A stretch of 64,000 nt of DNA, from NCBI RefSeq assembly GCF_016801985.1, contig NZ_JAEVLS010000003.1, positions 62,001 to 126,000 of the forward strand, written 5' to 3'. The notes under the pieces are model-generated. The model saw nothing but the letters and a program-made list of their open reading frames with translations, was not told where the DNA came from and did not search any database. Both the position numbers and the translations under genes were made by a program. Positions 1-8,743 of the stretch are shown here, in pieces. This DNA comes from Steroidobacter gossypii. Its GTDB lineage: Bacteria; Pseudomonadota; Gammaproteobacteria; Steroidobacterales; Steroidobacteraceae. Numbering within the stretch: the first letter of the stretch is position 1; each line of letters starts with the position of its first letter.

Positions 1-507
1 GACGACGCTCCCGACACTCATCCGAAGGTTCAGGAACTACGGCAGCTGGCAGACTGGTGCGAGGGCATGGTCTGGAGTTCTCCCGAGCGACATGGAGCGA
101 TGTCGGGAATCATGAAAGCACAGATCGATTGGATCCCTCTGAACTCCGGAGCCGTGCGTCCGACGCAAGGCAAGACGCTCGCTGTCATGCAGGTGTCAGG
201 TGGATCTCAGTCCTTCAACGCGGTGAACCAGATGCGCGTGCTTGGTCGATGGATGCGCATGCTCACCATTCCAAATCAATCGTCGGTGCCGAAAGCATTC
301 CAAGAATTCGATGAGCACGGCCGCATGAAGCCGTCCGCGCTGTACGAACGAGTTGTGGACGTTACCGAGGAGCTGATGAAGTTCACCTTGTTGACGAGGG
401 GCGTTTCCAGTTATCTGGTCGACCGGTATAGCGAGCGCAAGGAGAGCGCTGCGGAGTTGGCAAAGCGTGTGCAGCTAAACCAGGCAGTCACGGGATTGGG
501 GCGATGA
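1..507 (+). CDS. arsH: ArsH, NADPH-dependent FMN reductase of arsenic resistance (5' end outside window)
   Basis: The open frame enters from base 1 without a start and ends at TGA 505-507, giving 168 residues. It holds the ArsH core almost unbroken: [50 protein letters not shown] and the C-terminal [11 protein letters not shown] block. ArsH proteins are flavodoxin-fold NADPH:FMN oxidoreductases that oxidise trivalent organoarsenicals and lower oxidative stress. Full-length family members have about 230-250 residues, so roughly 65-80 N-terminal residues, including most of the FMN phosphate loop, lie upstream of the window. The stop overlaps the start of the next gene (ATGA at 504-507), which implies translational coupling to the molybdenum enzyme behind it. 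Confidence 0.95.
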   Translation, partial: DDAPDTHPKVQELRQLADWCEGMVWSSPERHGAMSGIMKAQIDWIPLNSGAVRPTQGKTLAVMQVSGGSQSFNAVNQMRVLGRWMRMLTIPNQSSVPKAFQEFDEHGRMKPSALYERVVDVTEELMKFTLLTRGVSSYLVDRYSERKESAAELAKRVQLNQAVTGLGR

Positions 508-1733
508 AAACAGCAGTGGACAATATGCACGCCAAGCAACTCACAAGGCGCTCCTTCGTTGGAGCCGGTTCGATGGCAATCGCGGCGATCCCTGCGGCAG
601 TCAGTGCAGAAGAAATGCGCACGCTGGGGGCAGCGAGGCGAGAGTACGGCGAAAGATCGCAGTTCGAGCGCTCCGCTCGCCTGTTTCCGCCTGCATCTTC
701 TACGCCCATGACCGGAGCGAGTCGTTCGCCCCTTCAGGATCAGTTTGGAATCATTACGCCGTCAGCCCTGCATTTCGAGCGGCACCATTCCGGCGTACCC
801 ACCATCGATCCGGCAACCCACGAGCTTGCAATCCATGGGCTCGTGGAGCGACCTCAGCGATTCACGATGAGCTTGTTGAAACGGCTGCCATCGGTGTCCC
901 GCATACATTTCATCGAGTGCGGCGGTAATGCGGGGCGCGAGCATCGGGGCAACTCTGGCGCCACGGTCCAGCAAAGTCATGGACTCGTCAGTTGCAGCGA
1001 ATGGACCGGTGTTCGGCTGAGTACATTGCTTAGGGAGGTGGGCCTCAAACCCGCCGCTCGATGGGTCCTCGCCGAAGGAGCGGACGCGTCCCGACACGCT
1101 CGAAGCATTCCGCTGGCGAAAGCGCTGGAGGACGTTCTAGTCGCCTACGGACAGAATGGCGAAGCGCTTCGACCCGAGCAGGGCTATCCATTGCGGCTGC
1201 TGGTGCCGGGATGGGAAGGCAACGTCAGTGTCAAATGGCTGCATCGGCTGCACGTCATCGATCAACCCATGATGACGCGCGACGAAGCTGCGAGCTACAC
1301 GGATCTGATGCCTGACGGCAAGGCTCGCGCTTTCAGCTTCGAAATGGAGTCCAACTCAGTGATCACGTCGCCGTCCGGCGGCCAGCAGGTCGAAGGCCGC
1401 GGTTGGCTGGAAATATCGGGTCTAGCGTGGTCTGGTCGCGGGCGCATCGAGCAAGTCGATGTCTCGACTGATGGCGGGCGCACGTGGCGACAAGCGGAGC
1501 TACAGGCACCAGTACTGAGCAAAGCCTTTACGCGGTTCCGCTTGCCGTGGCGCTGGGATGGGCAAGAAGCAGTGCTGGTCTCTCGATCCAGAGACGAGAC
1601 CGGCTACGTCCAACCAACGCGGGAAGCAATCGTAGCTGCGCGCGGCATGAAGGAAGGGCCTGATGGCTTCAACCACTACAATGGAATGAAGCCTTGGAAG
1701 ATCACCCGTGAAGGCATGGTGACCCATGTTTAG
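504..1733 (+). CDS. SoxC-like sulfite/sulfane dehydrogenase, molybdenum-cofactor subunit
   Basis: This 409-residue protein starts with a Tat-type signal (TRRSFVGAG near residues 14-22, then an Ala-rich segment), so it should be exported folded with its cofactor. The oxidoreductase molybdopterin domain fills roughly residues 90-270; HFIECGGN carries the probable Mo-coordinating Cys139, followed by [11 protein letters not shown] and [13 protein letters not shown]. The C-terminal 120 residues look like the Mo-co dimerisation domain ([10 protein letters not shown]). SoxC with a SoxD cytochrome oxidises sulfane or sulfite sulfur and passes electrons to cytochrome c. It overlaps arsH by 4 bases and the cytochrome gene by 8, so the three are one transcription unit. 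The substrate here is not shown by sequence; a sulfite dehydrogenase is equally possible. Confidence 0.88.
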   Translation: MKTAVDNMHAKQLTRRSFVGAGSMAIAAIPAAVSAEEMRTLGAARREYGERSQFERSARLFPPASSTPMTGASRSPLQDQFGIITPSALHFERHHSGVPTIDPATHELAIHGLVERPQRFTMSLLKRLPSVSRIHFIECGGNAGREHRGNSGATVQQSHGLVSCSEWTGVRLSTLLREVGLKPAARWVLAEGADASRHARSIPLAKALEDVLVAYGQNGEALRPEQGYPLRLLVPGWEGNVSVKWLHRLHVIDQPMMTRDEAASYTDLMPDGKARAFSFEMESNSVITSPSGGQQVEGRGWLEISGLAWSGRGRIEQVDVSTDGGRTWRQAELQAPVLSKAFTRFRLPWRWDGQEAVLVSRSRDETGYVQPTREAIVAARGMKEGPDGFNHYNGMKPWKITREGMVTHV

Positions 1734-2283
1734 GGGACGCACGTTCCTGTTGTTCCTTGTGGCGACAGTGGCCGCCGCCGATCCAGCACCGCAATCGTCG
1801 ATCGACGGTGCAATCCGATACGGCCTGGGCGAACCGTTGACCACCGATCAGATCGCGGCACTGAACATTTCCGTGCTGCCGAACGGCGAAGGACTGCCCG
1901 AGGGCAAAGGCTCAGCGCGGGAGGGTGCAACAGTTTATGCAACGCACTGCGCGGCCTGTCACGGGGATGAGGGTGAAGGGCGAGGTGATTTCGTCGCTCT
2001 GGTAGGTGGTCAGGGCACACTGTCATCGACTCAGCCCGTGCTCACGGTGGGCAGCTACTGGCCGACGGCGACCACCGCGTTCGATTACATCCGCCGAGCC
2101 ATGCCGTACACCACTCCTGGTGTGCTCACCGCAGATGAAGTCTACGCGGTGACTGCCTGGATCCTGGAGAAGAATCAGATCATCGCCCCAGGAACTGTCC
2201 TAGATCGGCGCACGCTGCCAAAGGTGCGCATGCCGAACAAAGACGGGTTCCTGCCTGATCCGCGCCCCGACGTAGCCCGTTAG
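1726..2283 (+). CDS. SoxD-like periplasmic c-type cytochrome
   Basis: This 185-residue protein has a Sec signal (hydrophobic segment about residues 6-18 ending AAA) and one haem-binding motif CAACH (Cys75, Cys78, His79). A methionine in RRAMPYTTPG near residue 126 is the likely sixth haem ligand, and DEVYAVTAWIL after it is typical of SoxD and related mono-haem cytochromes. It should be the electron acceptor of the SoxC-like enzyme encoded immediately upstream, with which it overlaps by 8 bases. Mono-haem SoxD forms are known; this one is short because it lacks the second cytochrome domain found in some SoxD proteins. Confidence 0.88.
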   Translation: MFRGRTFLLFLVATVAAADPAPQSSIDGAIRYGLGEPLTTDQIAALNISVLPNGEGLPEGKGSAREGATVYATHCAACHGDEGEGRGDFVALVGGQGTLSSTQPVLTVGSYWPTATTAFDYIRRAMPYTTPGVLTADEVYAVTAWILEKNQIIAPGTVLDRRTLPKVRMPNKDGFLPDPRPDVAR

Positions 2284-2316
2284 GGGCTGAAACATCAAGA
2301 GACCCCGTCCGAAGTT

Positions 2317-2346
2317 CCTGGCGTGCATGACCGGTGGCACGCCAGG
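2317..2346 (+). terminator. Hairpin after the soxCD-like genes
   Basis: CCTGGCGTGC (2317-2326) and GCACGCCAGG (2337-2346) form a perfect 10-bp stem with a 10-base loop, 34 bases after the cytochrome stop codon and before the arsR promoter region. No T-run follows, so it may be a Rho-assisted terminator or an RNA-stabilising hairpin rather than a classical intrinsic terminator. Confidence 0.55.
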
Positions 2347-2406
2347 CACGAAGATGACGATCCGGTTACGGCTTCATGGAAATCGCCGGGGTGGTTTCGT
2401 CAAAAA

Positions 2407-2422
2407 CAATTCCATAGAATTG
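2407..2422 (+). promoter_or_regulatory. Probable ArsR operator overlapping a -10 element
   Basis: CAATTC (2407-2412) and GAATTG (2417-2422) make a perfect inverted repeat around CATA, immediately before the arsR start at 2428. TAGAAT at 2415-2420 matches five of six bases of a sigma-70 -10 box and lies inside the repeat, so a bound repressor would block the promoter. If that -10 box is real, transcription would begin at or next to the ATG, giving a leaderless or nearly leaderless arsR message. No good -35 hexamer is visible. Confidence 0.5.
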
Positions 2423-2427
2423 GAAGT

Positions 2428-2772
2428 ATGAAATCCGACGATGCAGTCCTGGCACTCGGCGCTTTGGCGCAGGAGTCACGCCTTGCGGTATTTCGGCTGC
2501 TGGTCAAACGCGGGCCCGAAGGCTATTCCCCTGGCGATCTGATCGAGAAACTCGGCATTCCCGCCCCCACACTGTCGTTTCACCTGCGCGAGCTGCAGCG
2601 GGCCAAGCTGATTGGCGCGCGTCGGGAAGGTCGCTTTCTTTATTACAGCGCTAACTTTGACCGCATGAGGGGATTGATCGATTTCCTCACGGAGAAGTGC
2701 TGTAGCTTGTCCGACACTGAGTGCGACAGCGCGTGCGTTCCGATTCCGGTAGCGCGTCGGCGCCGCGCATGA
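2428..2772 (+). CDS. arsR: ArsR arsenite-responsive repressor
   Basis: This is a 114-residue winged-helix ArsR protein. The ATG at 2428 is chosen because the family start (MKSDDAVLALGALAQ) begins here; the frame is open for another 35 codons upstream, but that part resembles nothing and runs through the terminator-like hairpin and the operator. The recognition helix region reads PAPTLSFHLRELQRAKLI. A cysteine cluster near the C-terminus (EKCC, then TEC and SAC) is placed like the As(III) site of the Acidithiobacillus/Corynebacterium-type ArsR proteins, not like the CVC helix site of the plasmid type. It probably represses its own promoter and the arsenic genes behind it. Confidence 0.93.
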   Translation: MKSDDAVLALGALAQESRLAVFRLLVKRGPEGYSPGDLIEKLGIPAPTLSFHLRELQRAKLIGARREGRFLYYSANFDRMRGLIDFLTEKCCSLSDTECDSACVPIPVARRRRA

Positions 2773-2923
2773 GCGCGGGTCTGCTGACGACCACGGCCAT
2801 GCGTTTTTCCGGGAACTCGGCTATCGGGTCGTTGCGCGATCGGAAGCACCTGCGGCGATGCAATCCACGACACAGTTCAGTGCGCTGTGTCCGTCCACAG
2901 CAATCTCGATGGTGAAGCCATGA
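2769..2923 (+). pseudogene. Frameshifted 3' remnant of an arsN-type GNAT acetyltransferase
   Basis: Between arsR and arsC there is no intact gene, but two adjacent frames spell the end of an arsenic-island acetyltransferase. The frame from 2769 gives GLLTTTA; the frame that continues from 2798 gives HAFFRELGYRVVAR, then APAAMQSTTQFSALCPSTAI and a stop at 2921-2923. Together these match the C-terminal GNAT block of ArsN2-like proteins (LLTTTA, FF..LGY, TTQFS.LCP). A loss of one base near 2798 explains the shift. The N-terminal two thirds are missing, replaced by the end of arsR. The remnant stop overlaps the arsC start (ATGA), the scar of a former coupled arrangement. Recognition is by eye. 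Confidence 0.75.
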
Positions 2924-3423
2924 CTCAGCCCCGCTACAACGTGCTCTTTCTGTGCACTGGCAACTCGGCCCGGAGCATTCTTGCCGAAGTACTGATCAAT
3001 CGCTGGGGCGCTGGAAGATTCGTCGGGTACAGCGCGGGCAGCTTCCCAAAGGGCGAGGTCAACCCCCTGACCCTCCGGTTTCTGCAGCAGGTTGGGCTGC
3101 CAACGGCTGGGCTGCGGAGTAAGAGCTGGGATGAGTTCGCGCGCCGGAACGCTCCGCCGCTCGATTTCGTATTCACGGTGTGTGATCAGGCAGCTGGCGA
3201 AGTCTGTCCAGTATGGCCCGGCCAGCCGATTACCGCGCATTGGGGAGTGCAGGACCCGGCGGCGGCCGAAGGCACAGATGACGAAAAGCTTGCGGTGTTC
3301 AACAAGGTCTTTCGCGAACTGGAGAGCCGCATCAAGATCTTCTGCAGCTTGCCGCTTGCATCACTCGATCGCGTCCGCACCAAGGAGCATGTGGACGAGA
3401 TCGGCAGGAGCACCGCTGAGTGA
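2920..3423 (+). CDS. arsC: Arsenate reductase ArsC, low-molecular-weight phosphatase type
   Basis: This 167-residue protein carries the P-loop LCTGNSARS with catalytic Cys12, and the later FTVCDQAAGEVCPVWPG segment with further cysteines and the DPAAAEGTDDEK region that acts as the mobile loop in this family. It reduces arsenate to arsenite, with electrons from thioredoxin or glutathione/glutaredoxin. The frame is open to a GTG at 2887, but the ATG at 2920 is preferred: family homology begins there, and the segment before it reads as the decayed arsN tail in another frame. The product arsenite would be exported by the Acr3 protein encoded next. Confidence 0.93.
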   Translation: MTQPRYNVLFLCTGNSARSILAEVLINRWGAGRFVGYSAGSFPKGEVNPLTLRFLQQVGLPTAGLRSKSWDEFARRNAPPLDFVFTVCDQAAGEVCPVWPGQPITAHWGVQDPAAAEGTDDEKLAVFNKVFRELESRIKIFCSLPLASLDRVRTKEHVDEIGRSTAE

Positions 3424-3491
3424 ATCCGACATCTGCCGCTTCCAATCCACTTCCCGAACGCCGCCATGAGTGATCGTCCCTGGTAAATCGT

Positions 3492-4607
3492 ATGGCTGAA
3501 GCCATCACCCGCAAACTCTCATTTCTGGATCGGTACCTGACCCTCTGGATCTTCGTTGCGATGGCCGTCGGCCTCGCGATCGGCCATTGGTTCGAAGGTG
3601 CGCCCGCGCTCATTCAACGGTTCGACGCTGGCACGACCAATGTGCCGATCGCGATCGGGCTCATCCTCATGATGTATCCGCCGTTGGCGAAGGTTCGTTA
3701 CGAGCTGCTGGGGCGGGTATTCGCCGACACGAAGATCGTGCGCCTTTCCCTTCTGCAAAACTGGCTCATCGGCCCTGCGCTGATGTTCGTGCTGGCGGTC
3801 ATCTTCCTGCATGACTTTCCCGAGTACATGGCTGGCTTGATTCTCGTTGGCATCGCACGATGCATCGCGATGGTGCTCGTGTGGAACCAGCTTGCCAAGG
3901 GAAGCAGCGAGTACGGCGCCGCGCTCGTCGCGCTGAACAGCATCTTCCAGATCCTGACATTCAGCCTGTATGCCTGGGTTTTCATGACCGTGCTGCCGGA
4001 CTGGCTTGGCCTGAGCGGCACGGCAGTCGACGTCAGCATGGGAGACATCTTCAAGAGTGTCCTGATCTACTTGGGCATCCCATTTGCCGCGGGATTCTTG
4101 AGCCGCCGCCTGTTGGTCGCATTGAAAGGAGAGGACTGGTATACGAGCATCTTCCTGCCGCGTGTTTCTCCGATCACGTTGATCGCGCTGTTGTTCACCA
4201 TCGTCGTGATGTTTGCTCTGAAGGGCGATGCCATTGTCCAGATTCCGCTGGACGTGCTGCGGATCGCAGTGCCGCTGATGCTCTATTTCGCGCTGATGTT
4301 TTTACTCAGCTTCTTCATGGCTTACCGTCTTGGCGCCGACTATGAGCGCAGCGCCACCGTGGCGTTCACAGCCGCGGGAAACAATTTCGAACTCGCAATC
4401 GCCGTCGCGATTGCTGTGTTTGGCATAGGTTCAAAGGTGGCCTTTGCAGCAGTGATCGGCCCGTTGGTGGAGGTTCCTGCGTTGATCGGGCTCGTCCACC
4501 TGGCGCTGTATTTTCAACGGCGGTTCTATCACGGCGCGCCGCAAGCGCCCGCACCTGCTCCTTTGGTATCGTCCCAACCAAGTGAGGCGGGACCGGTTCG
4601 GGAATAG
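3492..4607 (+). CDS. acr3: Acr3 arsenite efflux permease
   Basis: This 371-residue inner-membrane protein has about ten hydrophobic segments and the Acr3 signatures: YLTLWIF near the N-terminus, [15 protein letters not shown], the [17 protein letters not shown] segment with the conserved membrane cysteine needed for As(III), and [20 protein letters not shown] towards the end. It exports arsenite using the proton-motive force. It lies 68 bases after arsC and closes the arsenic island. The last 25 residues are Pro/Ala-rich and not conserved. Bases 4608-4866 after it hold no gene or obvious terminator that I can support. Confidence 0.95.
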   Translation: MAEAITRKLSFLDRYLTLWIFVAMAVGLAIGHWFEGAPALIQRFDAGTTNVPIAIGLILMMYPPLAKVRYELLGRVFADTKIVRLSLLQNWLIGPALMFVLAVIFLHDFPEYMAGLILVGIARCIAMVLVWNQLAKGSSEYGAALVALNSIFQILTFSLYAWVFMTVLPDWLGLSGTAVDVSMGDIFKSVLIYLGIPFAAGFLSRRLLVALKGEDWYTSIFLPRVSPITLIALLFTIVVMFALKGDAIVQIPLDVLRIAVPLMLYFALMFLLSFFMAYRLGADYERSATVAFTAAGNNFELAIAVAIAVFGIGSKVAFAAVIGPLVEVPALIGLVHLALYFQRRFYHGAPQAPAPAPLVSSQPSEAGPVRE

Positions 4608-4866
4608 ATCCCTGGAGGCAGGAGATTTCCGCCGGTCAATGCGCTAAGCGCTGCTCGAAGCCCGACTCTCAGCATCCCAGGCACAGCGCGGCCGCGAGCG
4701 CGAAGCTGAATCAGCGCTACAACCGGCGCGTGGCGAGCAGAAGCGGCAGGCGGCTCATGGTTGAACGAACCAGGATGCGAACGGGCGCACGGAATATTTG
4801 CTGTCGAGCGGGCACTGGCCGAGGCCCTGTGCGGCGTGGTAAGTTCTCCGCAACTCGACGCAACAC

Positions 4867-5196
4867 ATGCGCGCTATGCCAGGCGATCGTCAGCACTTCT
4901 TGCTACGGAATCGCCGCCTGAGAAATTGGGCGGCGATGTTCGCCGTGGTCGCGCTGGTCGCATGGGTGATCGAGTTTGCCACTCACCTGCACGTCGGCCA
5001 CGAAGCTCAGGTCTCAGGACAGACCTCGCATTTCTGTGAGATGTGCGCGGGCTTTCAGGCCGGCGCCAGCGCAGCTGTATTGGCGCACACCATCCCCAAG
5101 TTGCAGCCGGAGCGGATTCAAGAAACTGCCGCTCTACCTCAGCCGCGGCTGCAGCTCATCTGTTCCTACCGTAGTCGCGCACCTCCCCACGCCTGA
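4867..5196 (+). CDS. DUF2946-type small membrane/secreted protein, possible copper-sensing leader ORF
   Basis: This 109-residue protein has one strong hydrophobic helix (about residues 22-40), a His/Cys segment THLHVGHE...HFCEMC that looks suited to binding a metal, and a C-terminal YRSRAPP. DUF2946 proteins share exactly this plan: N-terminal helix, HCP/CxxC-like motif and terminal RAPP. One family member, CruR of Bordetella pertussis, is recalled as an upstream ORF whose translation couples copper to expression of a TonB-receptor operon. Here the ORF precedes a CobW-type GTPase and a TonB receptor, and a strong hairpin follows its stop. No convincing ribosome-binding site precedes the ATG, so the exact start is uncertain. 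Confidence 0.72.
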   Translation: MRAMPGDRQHFLLRNRRLRNWAAMFAVVALVAWVIEFATHLHVGHEAQVSGQTSHFCEMCAGFQAGASAAVLAHTIPKLQPERIQETAALPQPRLQLICSYRSRAPPHA

Positions 5197-5226
5197 TCCG
5201 GGCGGTATCGTGCTGAATTGCTGACG

Positions 5227-5250
5227 AGTCGCGCTGGCCACAGCGCGACT
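5227..5250 (+). promoter_or_regulatory. 10-bp stem-loop between the DUF2946 and cobW-like genes
   Basis: AGTCGCGCTG (5227-5236) pairs perfectly with CAGCGCGACT (5241-5250) around a GCCA tetraloop, 31 bases after the DUF2946 stop. It is followed by TAGGTTTGCTATT, weaker than a normal intrinsic terminator. A second, bulged GC-rich hairpin (about 5313-5333) ends just before the Shine-Dalgarno of the CobW gene. The pair could act as terminator, attenuator or Rho/translation switch. Confidence 0.5.
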
Positions 5251-5350
5251 TAGGTTTGCTATTCGGCCGCATCCGCGTTCGCTCCATCAACCGAAGTTTT
5301 TCGAAACATCGAACCGTGCGCGCCATGGCGGCGCGCTCGTGGGTGAGGTC

Positions 5351-6577
5351 ATGAACAAGGAATCCATCCGGCGCCTGCCGGTGACGGTGCTGTCCGGCTT
5401 TCTGGGCGCCGGCAAGACCACTTTGCTCAATCACGTCTTGCGCAATCGCGAAGGCCGGCGCGTCGCGGTCATCGTCAACGATATGAGCGAGATCAATATC
5501 GACGCTGTGCTCGTGCGCGATGGCGGCGCGGAGCTGTCGCGGACGGAGGAGAAGTTGGTGGAGTTCACCAACGGCTGCATCTGCTGCACCTTGCGCGACG
5601 ACTTGCTTGCCGAAGTGCGACGCCTCGCCGAGGAGCAGAGGTTCGATTACCTGTTGATCGAATCCACCGGCATCTCCGAGCCCATGCCGGTCGCGGCGAC
5701 GTTCGCGGTGCGCGATGAGCAAGGCAACAGCCTGTCGGACCTCGCCACCCTGGATACGCTGGTCACTGTGGTCGATGCTGCTTCACTGCTGAATGACTTC
5801 TCATCGAGCGACCTGTTGCGCGATCGCGGCGAGTCGTTGGGCGTGCAGGACGAGCGGGCGGTGGTAGACCTCATTACCGATCAGATCGAGTTCGCGAATG
5901 TGATCGTGTTGAACAAACTTGATCGCCTTGGGGCCGAGCAGAGGCGGCAGGCGCGCGCCCTGGTGCGCGCCCTGAACCCCACTGCCAACGTCATCGGCAG
6001 CGAATGGGGACGGGTGCCGCTCGGAGTGATCCTCAACACCGGCGCATTCGACTTCGAGAAGGCGCAAGCCGCGCCCGGCTGGGCGCGTGAACTGCGCGGC
6101 GAGCACACACCGGAATCCGAAGAGTACGGCATCAAGAATTTCGTGTATCGCGCCCGCCGGCCTTTTCATCCGCAGCGACTCATGGAGCTATTTCATAGCG
6201 ATTGGCCCGGCGTCGTGCGCAGCAAGGGATTCTTCTGGCTCGCGACACGCATGGAATGGGTCGGAGAGGTGTCACAGGCCGGCGGCATGCTTCAGCACAA
6301 AGCCGTCGGCTTCTGGTGGGCGGTCGCGCCCGAGGCGGATCGTCAGCGGGCGCGCGAGTCGATCGAGGACTGGGATCCGAACTTTGGCGACCGGCGTCAG
6401 GAGATCGCGATCATCGGCATCGGCATGGACGAGGCGGCGCTGCGACGCCGGCTGGATGCGTGCCTGCTCACCGATGCCGAAATGGCCGAGGGCATTCGCG
6501 CGTGGCGGTCTTTGCCTGATCCATTCCCGGAATGGCGGGTGACGGAGTCTGACGCGGCGGATTCAGCAGTTCACTGA
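5351..6577 (+). CDS. CobW/ZigA-type metal-chaperone GTPase
   Basis: This protein of 408 residues is a COG0523 GTPase: Walker [12 protein letters not shown], the GCICC metal motif ([12 protein letters not shown]), Walker B-like [10 protein letters not shown], the guanine-recognition NKLD and a C-terminal CobW_C domain (about residues 270-390). Such proteins load zinc or another metal onto client proteins, often under metal shortage. The ATG at 5351 is preferred over the GTG at 5339 because GTGAGG sits just upstream of it. The C-terminal half resembles the ZigA/YciC branch linked with zinc starvation, but the neighbours (DUF2946, TonB receptor) fit copper as well. The metal cannot be fixed from sequence. 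Confidence 0.9.
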   Translation: MNKESIRRLPVTVLSGFLGAGKTTLLNHVLRNREGRRVAVIVNDMSEINIDAVLVRDGGAELSRTEEKLVEFTNGCICCTLRDDLLAEVRRLAEEQRFDYLLIESTGISEPMPVAATFAVRDEQGNSLSDLATLDTLVTVVDAASLLNDFSSSDLLRDRGESLGVQDERAVVDLITDQIEFANVIVLNKLDRLGAEQRRQARALVRALNPTANVIGSEWGRVPLGVILNTGAFDFEKAQAAPGWARELRGEHTPESEEYGIKNFVYRARRPFHPQRLMELFHSDWPGVVRSKGFFWLATRMEWVGEVSQAGGMLQHKAVGFWWAVAPEADRQRARESIEDWDPNFGDRRQEIAIIGIGMDEAALRRRLDACLLTDAEMAEGIRAWRSLPDPFPEWRVTESDAADSAVH

Positions 6578-6640
6578 TGTGCGAACGGCCTGTTGCGCCC
6601 TTGGGCGACCTATAACCATTACAAACATTGAGGAGAGAGG

Positions 6641-8743
6641 ATGCGTCATGTCACGGCATGCGGGCTGATTGCGTTTGCGTCGGCTGCTCAGGCCCAAGAA
6701 AACATACCGCTGGAAGCTTCGGTCGACGAAGAGGTCGTTGTGCTCGGAACGCGTGAGCAGGGCTATCGTGCGACGGTCGCGCCCCTGACCAATAAGTCCG
6801 ACACGTCCATCAAGGAGACGCCCTTCTCGGTTCAAGTCGTCACGCACGAGCTGATTCGCGACCGTGGCATCACCACCGTCGGTGAGGCGCTGCGCTACGT
6901 TCCAGGGTTCAGTCCGCAGGTGGGTTTCGGCGCATCGAACGACCGCTTCTACATTCGCGGTTTCATCACCCCCTACAATCTCAAGAACGGTTTGCGACGC
7001 TCCGCGTATGCGCCGGACGAACAGCTGCAGAATGTCGAGCAGGTCGAAGTCCTCAAGGGGCCGGCCTCCGCTCTCTATGGTCGTTTCGAACCGGGCGGCG
7101 CCGTCAATTTCGTCACCAAGAAACCGCTCGACACGCAATTCCTCGAGATCGGTGCGCTGTACGGTTCGTTCGACCAGCACCGGGTGATGCTGGATACCTC
7201 GATGCCACTAACGGATAGCCTGGGCGTGCGCGTCAATGCCTCGCACGACGAGCGCGACGGTTTTCGGGACTTCACCTTTACACGCGATACATTCATCGCG
7301 CCCGTCGTGCAATGGCGCGCGGGAGCCGATACCACAGTGACCCTGGAAGGCGAGTACGCGCACAAGCGGGGCTACTTCGATCGCGGTTTCGCCAACGATC
7401 CTTTGTTTCTGCAAGCGCCCCGCGAACGTCAGTTCGGCGAGCCCGACGCACTGTATGAGAACGATGGCGGCCTCGCCAGCCTGTTTGTCGATCACCGGTT
7501 TTCGTCGGCGCTGTCCGGCCGTGTCGCGTTCGGCTACTCGGACTTCACCAAAGATGCCTTCTACTACGCCTTCGGATTTCCGCCGGTCAACCGATCCGAT
7601 CCCGACCGGCCGCTGATCAATCGTCGTCCCAGCCTGGCGTGGGATCGGCAACGCGATCTGACGGCTCAGGCGGAGTTGTACGCGCGCTTCACGAGCGGGA
7701 CCCTCGAGCACAAGGCACTGATCGGTGTCGAGCGCAGTTATGACCATTGGCGTTTCGACGTGCTGAATACGCCGTTCGGGGTGAATCTTCCCATCGATTT
7801 TCACAACCCGGTCTACGGACAGCGAGCGACGCCGACCGTGCGCACATCCGACGGCGATTGGAACAGCGACACGGTGGCAGTCTATGTGCAGGACGAGGCG
7901 AAGCTCGGCCCGGTCCGTGTACTGGGCGGCCTGCGCTACGACTGGAACGAGCTCGAAAATCAAGATCACCTGGTTGGTGGATCGTCCGACACGACCGACC
8001 GCGGCGCGGCCAGTCCGCGCGTGGGTGTCACTTGGACGCCTCACGACGCCGTATCGATCTATGGCAGCTGGTCGCGTTCGTTCCGCGCTCAAGTCGACGT
8101 CGGACGCCTGCGTGACGGCATGTTGCCGAAGCCGCTGATCGGCGAAGCGTTCGAGGCGGGCGTTAAGACGAGCCTTCTGGGTGGGCGGCTGACACCGACT
8201 TTCGCGCTGTTCGACATCGAGCGCCGCAACGTCGCCGTTTCGGATCCAGAGGACTTCGACGTTGTGATTCAGATCGGTCGTTCCCGATCTCGCGGCGTCG
8301 AGCTCGAAGCGCCTGCCATCATCAGCCCGCAGTGGCGCGTCATCGCCAACTACACCTTTCTCGACACGGAAGTGCTGGAGGACAGCTTCGTCAGCCCGGG
8401 CGTGCAACTGGTGAACGCTCCGGAACATTCGGCGAGCCTGTGGACAACTTACGACCTGAGCGGAGCGCTCAAGGGCGCCAGCATCGGCCTGGGAGCGCAG
8501 CACATCGGCCGGCGCGCCGCCAATACGGACAACAGCATCGATCTGCCGGCCTATACGCGTGTGGACTTTAATCTGGCGTATGAATTCGATGCCGGCATGG
8601 GGCCGCTGCGCGCGCAGTTGAACGTTCTGAACCTGTTCGACGAGTTTTACTACGACAGCGGCGGCGCATTCATTCCGATGTATCCAGGTGCGCCGCGCAC
8701 GGTGACCGGCAGTGTGACGTGGCGTTTTGGAGCCAGGAAATGA
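6641..8743 (+). CDS. TonB-dependent siderophore-type outer-membrane receptor
   Basis: This 700-residue receptor has a short signal peptide ending AQAQ, a TonB box-like EEVVVLGT, a plug domain (about residues 45-155; SIKETPFSVQVVT, VEVLKGPASALYGRFEPGGAVNFVTKKP) and a 22-strand barrel that ends in an aromatic-rich strand (TGSVTWRFGARK). The plug resembles the FpvA/FhuA-type ferri-siderophore group. A strong Shine-Dalgarno (GGAGAGAGG) precedes the start. It follows the CobW-like gene by 63 bases, and its stop overlaps the next start, so it belongs to the same unit. The ligand may be a metal chelate (Fe, Cu or Zn); sequence alone does not decide. Confidence 0.93.
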   Translation: MRHVTACGLIAFASAAQAQENIPLEASVDEEVVVLGTREQGYRATVAPLTNKSDTSIKETPFSVQVVTHELIRDRGITTVGEALRYVPGFSPQVGFGASNDRFYIRGFITPYNLKNGLRRSAYAPDEQLQNVEQVEVLKGPASALYGRFEPGGAVNFVTKKPLDTQFLEIGALYGSFDQHRVMLDTSMPLTDSLGVRVNASHDERDGFRDFTFTRDTFIAPVVQWRAGADTTVTLEGEYAHKRGYFDRGFANDPLFLQAPRERQFGEPDALYENDGGLASLFVDHRFSSALSGRVAFGYSDFTKDAFYYAFGFPPVNRSDPDRPLINRRPSLAWDRQRDLTAQAELYARFTSGTLEHKALIGVERSYDHWRFDVLNTPFGVNLPIDFHNPVYGQRATPTVRTSDGDWNSDTVAVYVQDEAKLGPVRVLGGLRYDWNELENQDHLVGGSSDTTDRGAASPRVGVTWTPHDAVSIYGSWSRSFRAQVDVGRLRDGMLPKPLIGEAFEAGVKTSLLGGRLTPTFALFDIERRNVAVSDPEDFDVVIQIGRSRSRGVELEAPAIISPQWRVIANYTFLDTEVLEDSFVSPGVQLVNAPEHSASLWTTYDLSGALKGASIGLGAQHIGRRAANTDNSIDLPAYTRVDFNLAYEFDAGMGPLRAQLNVLNLFDEFYYDSGGAFIPMYPGAPRTVTGSVTWRFGARK

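Noticed and set aside
2323-2427. 35-codon N-terminal extension of ArsR
   Set aside because: It would run through the terminator-like hairpin and the operator and has no family counterpart.
4608-4866. Small ORFs between acr3 and the DUF2946 gene
   Set aside because: Overlapping short frames with Arg-rich composition and no start signals.
6590-6625. Another RegA box before the first TonB receptor (GCGCCC/GGGCGA)
   Set aside because: Arms are short and lack the GCGACA core; chance similarity is more likely.
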